Positions 10,640 to 20,421 of a stretch of DNA of 22,137 nucleotides are shown here, in pieces. Within the stretch, counting starts at the first letter, position 1; the number at the start of each line of letters is the position of its first letter. The DNA lies in assembly GCA_000512085.1 (NCBI GenBank), contig ASPP01002699.1, positions 1 through 22,137 of the forward strand, read 5' to 3'. The DNA comes from Reticulomyxa filosa. Taxonomy: Eukaryota > Foraminifera > Reticulomyxidae. A program made the position numbers and the translations under genes. Under the pieces are notes generated by a model. That model saw nothing but the letters and a program-made list of their open reading frames with translations. It ran no database searches and was not told the DNA's origin.

Positions 10640-12128
10640 ATGACAAAAATAGAAATTAAATATCCATATAACAAAAACTCTTTTTCGTACAACCACATTG
10701 TCCATTATTTACCAATTCAGGTATGTTGAAATATATTTACATTCAATGAATGTTGCAATCGCTTGTTTTCTTCTTTCACAATTTTATCGTCAAGTTTGAG
10801 CAAAACAAACAAAAACCCAAAAGAGCAAGCATGTATCAAAGCTTTATAGTTTGTTACGAAAATAAAAAAATTAAACTACACTATATCAAAATAAAATTAA
10901 TAAAAATAATTAATTAAAGCAAAGATAAATAGCCCAATATAATCCAATAAATGAATAAAAAAAGTATTACAAGAGTTTCTCAAAAAGGGCGTGGTTACAG
11001 ATTTTTTATTTTTTTATGTTGAATCATTCGTTTAATTCTTTATTTTCAAATTTTAAAAGAATAATCTTTTCATTCCAGGATCGTCGAAGAAATTTTCTGT
11101 ACAAAGGTATTTTTGATTGTTCAAAGAGACGATCATGGTATTTTTTCTTTAGTTGAAAATATTATTTGTTTAATTTAACAGCAACGTGATATTTACTTTT
11201 TCTTTTCCATAATCCAATTTTTTTTTGTACTTTTGTGCATTATCAATAATATCATTTTATGCTTTTTGGAAGAAATCATAGATGTAATTTTTTGACTTAT
11301 TATTTGGAACAGTTGTGTTGTTTGTAGATCTCAGAAAAATCATTTACAATGATATGAGTTTGTTCTTTATATTCCATAAATGCCATTTAAATCCTTTTAA
11401 ATATTTCATATTCCATATGTGTCCCTTTGGGGGACTTTTGCGTTATTCAAAATCTACTTTGCAACCAAAATGGTAGAAATGATAAATTATCTACAAATAT
11501 GAATGCCAAGTAATATTATGAAAAAAACTGCATAGTACATTGAGATAACCAGACAATTGAATAACTATCTGTTCTTTACAAAATAAATTAAATATTATAT
11601 CAAACAATACATCATTCTACTGATAATTAGATTAACCAAGAGAATCACAAATTGAGATGACAGATAATAATAGAATTTCTTTTACATGAATATATTCACA
11701 CTTTTTTTAGTTGATCAAGACCAAACGTGATAAAGACAACACAGATGCTATTGTAATTAATTCTACTTCTAAAGTTGTGCGCATTAACTTCACAACAACT
11801 GTCTTCACTTTACTGTACAGCTCCATGACAGAAAAAAACTGGAACTACGTTCCCCTACAATTAAAAAAAAACGTCAATTTTTCTTTTGTAATTGCGTTTC
11901 CAAATGGAATAATTATGCAATGAATTAAGCTGGAAAAAGACTACGTATATGACATATAGATTGTTTTTACAAAAAGTTGTATTCGTTTAAAAAACGTTTA
12001 GAAAGGTGGCATATTTTTTTTTTGAAGAATTTTTCTTTATCATGTGAACAATGTTTTTTCCAACTTGGTAGAGTCTCGTGCCCAATGATGTCTGGGAAAA
12101 GTGGATGCAAACACTGCAACATAAGTAA
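10640..12128 (+). CDS. Multi-exon hypothetical protein, possibly PH-domain-like (incomplete model)
   Basis: ATG 10640 opens a 27-codon exon (MTKIEIKYPYNKNSF...) ending at CAG|GTATGT at 10720, phase 0. A second exon starts at 11079 (CCAG|GAT) and encodes DRRRNFLYKG followed by IFDCSKRRSW, with donors at 11107 or 11138. A third starts at 11711 and encodes KTKRDKDNTDAIVINSTSKV, then a beta-rich stretch ending NFTTTVFTLLYSSMTEKNW. The last, 12072-12128, encodes SLVPNDVWEKWMQTLQHK and a TAA stop. Basic strand, Trp, beta segments and a final amphipathic helix with W-x2-W follow the order of a pleckstrin-homology fold, but the similarity is weak. The phase between the second and third exons does not match, so an exon or unusual splice site is missing from my model. 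Function unknown. Confidence 0.4.
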
Positions 12129-13502
12129 AGGTAACCTTGAACACTCGAAGAATTAAGTACAAAAGTAAAGGAATACTGGAAACATTTGTGAATCGAATAT
12201 TTATATTGGAATTATTGTTAACATTATTTACAGTAATAATGTCAGTATTTCATGTAAATCCTTATTTATTGCGAGTGATAATAGTTAAAAGTGATTAACG
12301 TGCAAACCAACTTGCTGCAATGACAGCCTTTTTAATTGCACGTTATCTTCGGCAACTATTATAGTATTTTGATGGATATTAAGTTCTAATATTGGTTTAC
12401 TTACTACTATTCTAATTCCTTGAATAATTGTCTTAATTGAAGTTATCACTTTCATTTTTGTTGCTTCCATTTGTACTTTATATCATTGGACTGATAATTA
12501 TTTCTCTTTTGTTATGTTCATCAATGTTTATCTTTATTTTGGAATCAACAACAATATTTATATTTATCTGCTTCTAAATTAAAAAATAATGATTAGTCTC
12601 ACAACAATTTGAAAACATTTATCGTTTTCTTTTCAACACTTTCTTGTTATTGATGATGTGAGAAAATATTTGACAAATTAGAAATATATTTTTACAAAAT
12701 ATTCAATTACTTTGTGATACTAAACAAATTAATCAAATATATAATAATCTATTATTCACACAGCGTCTGCTGTAATTTCGCTTTGACCAAAAAAAAAGTT
12801 TTTTTAAACTGATGATTGATGACCTTTTTTTATTTTGTTTTGTTTTTCTTGTTCGTTTTTTTCTGTTTTTGAAGTTATAAAGTAAATTCTTGTTAGTATT
12901 AAAAAAAAATAACTATTGTTCTATTATATCTTCAAATGTAAACGTGATTTTTTTATTAGGACAGGTTTTTCGCAAATAAAAATTACATAGCTTAAAAAAA
13001 ATTTAAAAATTATATTTTATATACTTTTTTCATTAGCATGATTAAAACATGCTGCCAATGAAAAATATGATTCAACAATAATATGATATTTTATAAATAT
13101 TTTATTTTTTTTTAGAAATAAAGTTATTATAAACAGTTTGTTTTGTTTGAACAGAAAATTTACTGGTTCGTAATTTGAAAAAAGAAATCGAAGTGTGTTT
13201 GCCTTTGACATTGTAAATATTATTTGCAATTGTCATAATTTTTTTAATTTTTTTTAACTTGTTAAACAATGATAAGTGTTATCGGTTTGTCTTCTAAAAA
13301 GAAGATACTTTCTTAAATATGATTATCAACTTTACACATTGCACATAGTCGTCTTCAATGAAGTTTTACTTTTTTTCTAACTTTTATCAAACAAAATTTG
13401 ATCATCACTTAATCTCGTGGAACAACCAAGATTTTGAGCCGTAAAAAAAGCTTTAATTTTTTTGTTCTCCCCAGTAAATCTAAGATATTGACCAAAGTGT
13501 AA
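12129..13502. other. About 1.4 kb intergenic region, no gene supported
   Basis: This stretch is very AT-rich with many T and A runs. The minus-strand frames at 12285-12470 and 13017-13229 look like noise (I/N/K/F composition, no domain). It presumably contains the 3' end of the PH-like gene and the AnmK promoter. Confidence 0.55.
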
Positions 13503-14523
13503 ATGTCCGATATGGTTGAATCTTTAAGAAATAAGAAATTGATAGTGATTGGATTGATGAGTGGGACATCAATGGATGGAATTGATTGTGCACTTTTACA
13601 AACAGTTTTTTTTTTTCACAACATGCAATCAAAATGAAACAACTAAGCCAAGCCAAGACAAAACAAAACCAAACAAAAAAAAAAGGACGGGGAAACAATA
13701 AAGTTACAACAACCAAATTATTATGAATGCTATGAGTACAGCCGAGAGTTTAAAGAGCGGTTGAAAAAGATATTGGGAAAGACGAATCGAACAGAGGAAT
13801 TGACAAGTGTGGAAACCGAGCTGACAAGACAGCACATGGAAGCAGTGAAGAAATTTCTGAGAAAGTATAGGTTATCAATGGACGACATCGATTTGATATC
13901 ATTTCATGGACACACGATATATCACGAATCCAAAGATAACATGAGCAAAGCCGAAAAAAAACCCCACGAGATACCGTCAGACGTGATAATAGGGCGCAAT
14001 TGCGCATCTTGGCAAATCGGAAACGGTGCACTTTTATCGAAGTTGACAGGGAAGCCAGTGGTGTATAATTTGAGGAAAAATGACATTGTGCACGGCGGAC
14101 AGGGTTGTCCATTGGTGCCATTGTATCACGCGGCCATTGCAAAGTATGTAAAACAGGACCACCCAATGGCATTCACATTTCCGGTTGTATTTGTGAACAT
14201 TGGCGGAGTTGCCAATGTTACATATGTGGACGTGACCACGGACAAGGAAAAGGGTTCCATCCAAACATTGATTGCGTTTGATTGCGGGCCTGGCAATGCC
14301 ATCTTGGACGACTTTGTGACCCAAGTGAGTGGCAATCGACACTCCTTCGATCCCAACGGCTTGCTTTATTGCTACAAAGGCATCCACGATATACGTTTCG
14401 ATGTCGTTAACAAGTTTCTGCAACACAAGTTTACTACCAACAATTTATCATCACAAGGCTTGCCAAAGTCTTTAGATCGTAATCAATGGCATTCATTTAT
14501 TTTTAATCTTTTAAAAAATTATG

Positions 14524-14556
<33 letters not shown>

Positions 14557-14935
14557 TTTATGCACAAGCAGCTACAATTGCAGAATGCACTGTTCAATCC
14601 ATTGTTCATAGTGTAGATTACTTTGGACTTGCAAAGGAAATCAAACCCATTCCCAAAACTTGGCTCTTGTGTGGCGGAGGACGGCACAACCGCTTCTTCA
14701 AAGAACGCATTCACACCGTTTTGAACGACAAGTACTCACCGCTGCTTCGCGACATCTCGGTACTTAACATTGACGACTTTGGGCTCAATGGGGATGCCGT
14801 CGAGGCACAGTGCTGGGCTTCTTAGGAGCTCGAGCCGTCAATCGCTTACACTTGAGTCTTCCCACCACTACCACTGTTCCCTCTCCTGTCACTGGAGGAG
14901 TCTTTGCTTTCCCTTCTTCCAATGCAAAACTTTAA
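13503..14935 (+). CDS. anmK: Anhydro-N-acetylmuramic acid kinase (AnmK), with a C-terminal reading-frame break
   Basis: In bacteria AnmK uses ATP to open and phosphorylate 1,6-anhydro-MurNAc to MurNAc-6-P during peptidoglycan recycling. Exon 1 (13503-13604) encodes IGLMSGTSMDGID with the phosphate-binding GTSMDG at 21-26. An 81-nt phase-0 intron (GTTTTT...AAAAG) precedes exon 2 at 13686. Exon 2 shows HGHTIYH, IGNGALLSKLTGKPVV, GGQGCPLVP, NIGGVANVT, FDCGPGN (Asp about 233, the position of the family's catalytic base) and LCGGGRHN. An (AAT)10 tract adds ten Asn. The frame stops at 14823-14825 just after GDAVEAQCWA, but the -1 frame continues for 38 codons to TAA 14935 with the expected family tail (FLGARAVN..., then SPVTGGVFAFP). 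One base therefore appears to be missing near 14814-14822. This may be a sequence error, a recent mutation or frameshifting. Without the tail the protein is 413 aa. The intron argues against bacterial contamination. Confidence 0.9.
13605..13685 (+). other. Short intron in anmK
   Basis: This 81-nt intron starts GT followed by an unbroken T run and ends in an A run plus AG. Removing it joins CALLQT to DGETIKLQQ in phase 0, the expected continuation after the GTSMDGID motif. Confidence 0.75.
14526..14555 (+). repeat. (AAT)10 microsatellite coding for poly-Asn in anmK
   Basis: Ten perfect AAT codons lie between NYD and VYAQAATIAE. Flanking family sequence continues in the same frame, so the tract is an in-frame insertion in a surface loop ahead of the conserved C-terminal helix rather than an intron. 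Confidence 0.9.
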
Positions 14936-15326
14936 CCCGGAATAACTCCAATTTTTGTTTTCTTCCTCCTTTTTTTAAAAAAAATATGTACTTCCAACAA
15001 GTCGCTTTGTAATTGGATGTGTATTTTGTCCAGCTGAATTGTAATAGTTATCCTTCTTCCACATTCTTTGGAAATGTAGTAATGTAAGTGATAGCAGATT
15101 GCCGAAGAAAAAAGAAGAGTATCTCAGCTTTTAACAAAGTCAAAGCAAAAAAAAGTGGTCAAACAAATAAACGCAAACATTTAATCCTCTTTATGGGCTG
15201 CTTTGTTAAATAGTTTTTTTTTATTGATTTTGGGGCGCCAATGTTTGGAGGTACAATAAGAAGAGCAGAGCACACCTCCCAAACAAACAAAAAAATAGTG
15301 ACTCGTTCTCCCTTTCTTATGTTCTT
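14936..15326. terminator. Convergent 3' region of anmK (+) and ARL2 (-) with opposed poly(A) signals
   Basis: This short region contains AATAAA on the + strand at 15166-15171 and its complement at 15220-15225 (AATAAA for the minus gene). If both are used, cleavage sites fall close together or overlap, so the two mRNAs could end tail to tail. A T7A8 run sits at 14970-14984. No other gene is visible. Confidence 0.45.
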
Positions 15327-16272
15327 TTAATCCAACAAAAACATTCTCGACGCAATATCTTTGACTAACCAGTCCACTCCCTCTCTTAACCCCTTGCCTG
15401 TGACCGCACTGCAAGCTTGAACATAGTAATGTCTGGACTTTTCCAATTTTTTCAACTCCAAAGTTTCGACAATGTCCTTGACATCAAGAGCGCCACTCAA
15501 ATCTTGTTTGTTGGCAAGTATTAACAAAGTCGCGCCTGCCAATCTCTATTTCACACACATACGTATGCATTTGGTTTATTGCATTGATATGTGTTTCTTT
15601 TTTTTAAAAAAAAAAAGGAACGGAGCGGAAACAAAAAAAATCATAATTGAAATTGTTTGAATCTATTCCGATAATTGCATTTTTTGTATTAGCATTGAAT
15701 GAAAGGATTATATTTAACTTCCTCTTGCAACAAACTGTGCAACTCTTTTTTGCACAGAGCCAATCTTCGTTTGTCGGCACTGTCAATCACCCAAATCACA
15801 CCATCAGTCGCCTCAAAATAATTTTTCCAATAAGATCGTATGGTTTGTTGTCCACCAACGTCCCAAATGTTCAATTTGTAACTTTATTTATTTTTGTTTG
15901 TTCAACAAAAAAAAAGGGGGCAAAAGCACGAAAGAACTTTTCTTTTTGCTGATGAAACAAATAAAAAAAAACAAGTTGACGGTTTATATGTTAATCTGCT
16001 GCAAAAAAAAGAATACAGTGGATGTCACTTACTCAGAATATTCTAATGTGCGGATGGTGAAACCCAAGGTGGGCGCAATCTTGGTTATGTCTTCACCGTT
16101 AAACCGCATGACTACTGTCGTTTTGCCTGCGTTATCTAAACCTCTACGCCAAACACAATCGTGTTTGCACTAAATGGGAATGAAATAAAGCAAAACCAAA
16201 CACTTACAGCATCAATATTCGCATTTCCTTCTCTTTTCTTTTCAATTTTTTCAAAATAGCCAACAGACCCAT
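15327..16272 (-). CDS. ARL2: ADP-ribosylation-factor-like GTPase ARL2
   Basis: Four minus-strand exons, 16272-16208, 16143-16033, 15881-15719 and 15545-15327 (introns 64, 151 and 173 nt; phases 2, 2, 0), give 185 aa; human ARL2 has 184. GTPase motifs sit at the human numbering: P-loop GLDNAGKT (23-30), T47 in PTLGF, WDVGGQ with Q70, NKQD (125-128) and SAVTG. The calls [23 protein letters not shown] and the [12 protein letters not shown]-terminus favour ARL2 over its paralogue ARL3. ARL2 regulates tubulin folding with cofactor D and releases lipidated cargo from PDE6D/UNC119-type carriers; this is family knowledge. A Gly2 is present, but ARL2 is usually not myristoylated. The gene is divergent from the RPGRIP1L homologue and convergent with anmK. 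No break is seen. Confidence 0.95.
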
Positions 16273-16690
16273 ATTGTTTAGAGTATATTTACGTTCGATG
16301 AAAGATTATTTATTTCCAAAAAAGGTTCACTTTATTCTTTTTTTGACCGAAAAAGTAAAAAGAATTTTAGATAACCAACTGTTAATTAAAGCAAAGTGTT
16401 TGCCACAAAAGAGCCTTGGAGTTGTAACTAAAACATTTGTTATGTTTATTAGATAGTTTACTGACTCCAACACTATGAAACACTCAAAAGATAGTTTTCA
16501 AAACATGCAATGTTGAGGAATAAGACCGGTTATTCTTTTGCATCAATTTTTAATTTTGTTTGCTATATTACGTGGAATTAAAACGTCACTGTAAACTCAT
16601 ATCGGGAATAATATGTATATGCATGAATAACTATCATTTGCAATAACTTATAAGAGGAACTAATATTTACAAATTTTTAACGAATGCAAA
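16273..16690. promoter_or_regulatory. Divergent 418-bp promoter region between ARL2 (-) and RPGRIP1L (+)
   Basis: The two start codons face away from each other with 418 bp between them, so regulatory DNA for both must lie here or in the genes. The open frame at 16274-16456 (+) is not protein-like. I cannot identify an X-box/RFX-type site with confidence. A bidirectional promoter is inferred from geometry only. Confidence 0.4.
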
Positions 16691-19600
16691 ATGACAGCAA
16701 AAAGGCATATAAGAGGTGTGAGCTTGAAAAGTTATGTTATTGAATTGTTTAAAAAAGGACATCATAATAATACTTTGTGATAAGATCCTGAATATGAAGA
16801 CAAATTATTCCGGATGCGTGATGTGAATGAAGATTTGCAACTAAAAACAAAAGAATTAAAACAAGAATTAGCAAAGTTGAAAACAGTGAATTTTTTAATG
16901 CAACTCTTTGGCAAATTTACTTTCAGGCTTGTTTGTTTATATGTTACAGGGCTAATTGGGAAGCTTCTTATTTTCGAAAAAAATCACAAGCTTCTAAAAC
17001 AGAAGAAATTGGTAATAAAAATATTTGTTGGTGTAAAACTTTCTTTTCTTAATATGAAAGTATGATAAAAAACAAATATAAAGTTGAACTGAAAAAAATG
17101 GTTGAAAGTCTACAAGAACAAAACTGCGATTACAAAAAAAGAAATGGTCGTTTGCAAAGCACACTACGAAAAACATTCATCCGTCAACCAAGAGGGAAAA
17201 GCCTATATAGACAAGAAAAAGCTCGACAAAAAATGGCGAAAACTGAATGCCTTACAAATGAAAGTAACATACAGAATAGTTTGAATTCATCGTGTATTAA
17301 GGCAAATACTCAACCAAATGATGCTGAGATTTTAGCAATGTTTGATAAGATTCGGCAACAAATTGAACAAAGTGTAAATGCTGAAAATACTGCAAAAGTA
17401 CCCGTTGCTCCCCCTTGTGCATTGAACGGACGACAGGAAGAAAAAAACAATAGTGACAAAGAGAGTAGAGTATTGAGTAAATCAGAGGAATTTGCTTTGG
17501 AAGAAATTTGTAAAGAATTAAAAGACAAAAAGACACAAATTGCAATGTTAACATCACAGTATGATCAATTGCAAGTTATGCAAGCATAGTTCATTTTCAC
17601 ATTTCAAATCAAAAGAAATTTTTTAACTAAAAAATTGAAAAAATAAACTTATTAAGAAAATTTTAAGTATTTTGACATACATATTACACTTTTAAAGTCT
17701 TATATTGTGTTTTGCTTGTAATTTAATTTTATTTTTAAACTTTATTATCAATTGGAACGCAGAAGAGTATGAAAGCAGACAAGGCGATACAACAAAAAAC
17801 ATTAGAACAGTGCGAGAAATATAAACAACTACTGCACGAATCAACTGACAAAATGAATGCTTTACAAACTAAAGTTGGCGAGTTGGAAATATCACAAGAC
17901 CAACTTGAATCTTTACAATTGTACACTCAAAATTTGAAAGCAGAAAATGAATCGTTAACTCATCTCGTTGACAATTTAACACAAACCACATTGCAAAACG
18001 AGCAAGTTGAATCGAAGCGGATTAACCAATTAGTGCTACAATATAAACAGGAAATTACCGAATTGCAATCTGCTATACAACAGGCCAATACTGATAACAG
18101 TTATTTTTTCTTTAAAAAAGATCATTGTTTGAAAAAGAATATGCAAATCTTTCTTTCAGCCAAGATTAAAGAAGAATTGTCAAAAACAAGCACAAGTTTA
18201 TCTGACGCACTGAAAGAAAAGGCACAATTGTTGAAAAACAAAGAAACGGTATATGACAGTCACTTTTAAAAAAACTTGCTGATCAGTTTTTAAAACCTTG
18301 TTTGGGCTACAGCTTGAGAGTGAAGTCGAAGCAAGTAAAAATGAAATATCGAAATTAAAACAACGCACATCCATTTTTGAAACCAACAAGGACATTACCA
18401 TGAAAGATTTACAAGATGCTTTGGCACTAATTCAAAAAGCAAAAAAAAAAAATATACTGAACTTTTTAGAACCTACTGAACTTGATACATGGTAATTGTT
18501 TAAGCAAATCTGATGTTATTTATCTGATAAAAGAACTAGTAATAACGAAAAAACAAAATATTTAGCCAGGACATTGTGAAACTAAAAGAAAAAATGGAAG
18601 AGTTACAGAGCCACAATCGAGATTTAATATTGGAATCTAAACAATATCAGACGTTATTAGATACACAAATAAATATTAACAAAGTATGAAAGAAAGTTGC
18701 TAATATTGTAACAATATCAAAGCTACATTATTTATGTTTTTGACAACACTTACAGCAATTGGAAAGCGATAATCGTCGTTTAGAAAAAAATCTTGAATTA
18801 TTGCATTCTCAAAAAAATACATTTGTATCTAATCCCAACGTTTTGTAAATTTCCAGAAAAAAAAACAACATAAAGCTTTTATTTGACAAAAAATATATAA
18901 TACTATTCCTACAGAGCTCGGTCTTTGGAGGCAAGCAATTATTCAACCAAAATGACATTGACGAAGTCGCATTTTCAACCACAGAAAATATGCTAGTGAT
19001 TCAGGTCACACAAGCACAATTAAATCCCGACTTTATCGGCAATGACCCACTCACTATGATTGTCGTAGATTTTTTTGAAGTTAAGAAAGAAAACGAAAGA
19101 TTCAGAATTTAAGTATAAAATTGAACAAAAATAAAATAACAATAGCACGAGTCAAAATTCAGTAAAATTTGCGGAGGCACTACCCCCCATTACAATTTGA
19201 TATGTTATTACAAGTTCATGGTTGACGACTTTTTTATAGAATATTTGACAAAAGATTTTTTTTCTGTTGATCTTGTGAAGCAGGTTTGCAAATTCAAAAC
19301 TCGTTAAAAACTTTTTGTGCAGGTTAAAACGAGCTACACTGTAGTGACTATGCAAATAGGAATTAGACAATTTTGAAATTATTTGTTCTCAAAAAGTATC
19401 TTTGGCCAATATATTAGTATCGATAGATGGATTGATTGAAGATACATTTGAGCTTTTCAAAGTTAAAAGTTTGCGTGAACCCAAAAACCCCCAAGTTTTT
19501 AAGTGCACAAACAACTTTAGGGAGAAAAAAAAGTCGGCACATTTCAGTTCTTTGCAAAACTCCTGCGACGAATTGATATAAGTGGCAGTGCCAGAAATGA

Positions 19601-20167
19601 TATCTTATTAGCTGAAAATAATTTCAGTAAAACTCTTGAATCATCAACAAAAAAAATTAAACCTAAATTATACCAAACAACACTACCATTGTTTATTCCT
19701 CAAAATGAAATAAGAATAAGTTAACAGCGAGACAAAAGTTTCGATACATGAAAAATTGTGTTATTTTACAAAAAAAACGTAGATATTGAAGATGAGAAAA
19801 CATTACAAAGTACAATGGCACGATCAAATAAAAAATTAAAAACAAATGAAAAAATGGAGCCTATTCAAACTGAGGAAATTTGTAAGAGAGCAAAAGAAGT
19901 AACTCTGACAAAAACACCCAAGAGCCCCATAATACATGAACGAGCCATGCAATTTGACACAAAAGATAAAACAGACACTCAAAATCTTGTGTCACCTACA
20001 AATTTTTCGGTCCATTCGCACCATACAGACTTAGTTTGTACTATTTTGGAGTACTTATTCATTTCCTTTGAAAACCAACTGCAAATATTTTTTTTTAATA
20101 GGATGAAAATGACATTGATGATTTACTTGACAAAGGCCTAGAAACATTAGAAAGTGATCAATTTTGA
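16691..20167 (+). CDS. RPGRIP1L: RPGRIP1L/RPGRIP1-family ciliary transition-zone protein (short form)
   Basis: About 15 exons join into about 804 aa: 16691-16715, 16785-16885, 16964-17030, 17084-17574, 17763-18099, 18160-18248, 18313-18491, 18566-18683, 18756-18844, 18917-19079, 19146-19283, 19360-19461, 19521-19719, 19783-20033, 20102-20167. All phases agree; the 3/4 and 9/10 junctions are least certain. Residues about 9-490 are coiled coil. They include the N-terminal EYEDKLFRMRDVNEDL, like human ELEDRFLRLHDENILL, and the conserved NKDITMKDLQDALALIQ (395-411) ahead of LNFLEP. Residues about 520-652 form the first RPGRIP1-type C2 domain: ENMLVIQV, PHYNLICYYKFMVDDFF, FEIICSQKVSLANIL, VGTFQFFAKLLRRID. 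Human RPGRIP1L (about 1315 aa) has a second C2 and an RPGR-interacting domain after this. Here a polar tail of about 150 residues ends in an acidic helix (DENDIDDLLDKGLETLE). The protein organises the Y-link/transition-zone gate at the base of cilia. Confidence 0.87.
18100..18159 (+). other. 60-nt stop-free intron in the RPGRIP1L homologue
   Basis: GTTATT...TTTCAG, phase 1 on both sides, length a multiple of three, and open in the reading frame. Retention would add 20 residues (rich in F and K) to the coiled coil without breaking the protein. I treat it as an intron because the encoded residues do not fit a heptad pattern. Confidence 0.6.
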
Positions 20168-20421
20168 AAATGTTGTGGAAATATTTTATGTCGGCTTAAG
20201 AAATTGTAATTGACGAAGTAAAATTGCAAAATGAAATGTCAGAAAAAGTTCCAAGTTTTTGATTTTTCATTACAAAATACCTTTCAACTTGAAATTTTTT
20301 AAGTAAGCAGAGGTATTTGAAAACTGGCTTACCTCATTAAACATTTTTAACCGAAATCTTTTCGGTGCAGTGCATGAAAAAAAAAATTTGATATTCTTTT
20401 CCTTTTTTTCTTGATTAAAAC

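Noticed and set aside
12285-12470. 61-codon minus-strand frame in the gap before anmK
   Set aside because: It is I/K/V/N-rich, has no neighbours to splice to, and no recognisable feature.
13750-14426. Minus-strand frames over anmK
   Set aside because: They are shadows of the conserved kinase exon on the + strand.
14814-14822. Programmed -1 ribosomal frameshift site in anmK as the default explanation
   Set aside because: No canonical X-XXY-YYZ heptamer or obvious downstream structure is visible, so I keep it only as an alternative to a one-base error.
15472-15952. Plus-strand open frames over ARL2
   Set aside because: They are antisense to ARL2 exons and introns, with no domain; the minus strand has all GTPase motifs.
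18566-18572. Acceptor at 18569 (CCAG|GAC) for RPGRIP1L exon 8
   Set aside because: It is out of phase with the donor at 18492; the acceptor at 18565 (TTTAG|CCAG) restores phase 2.
19323-19376. Exon reading VKTSYTVVTMQIGIRQF in the RPGRIP1L C2 region
   Set aside because: It ends in a stop. Using the acceptor at 19359 instead gives ELDNFEIICSQK, which keeps phase 0 and aligns with the C2 domain without gaps.
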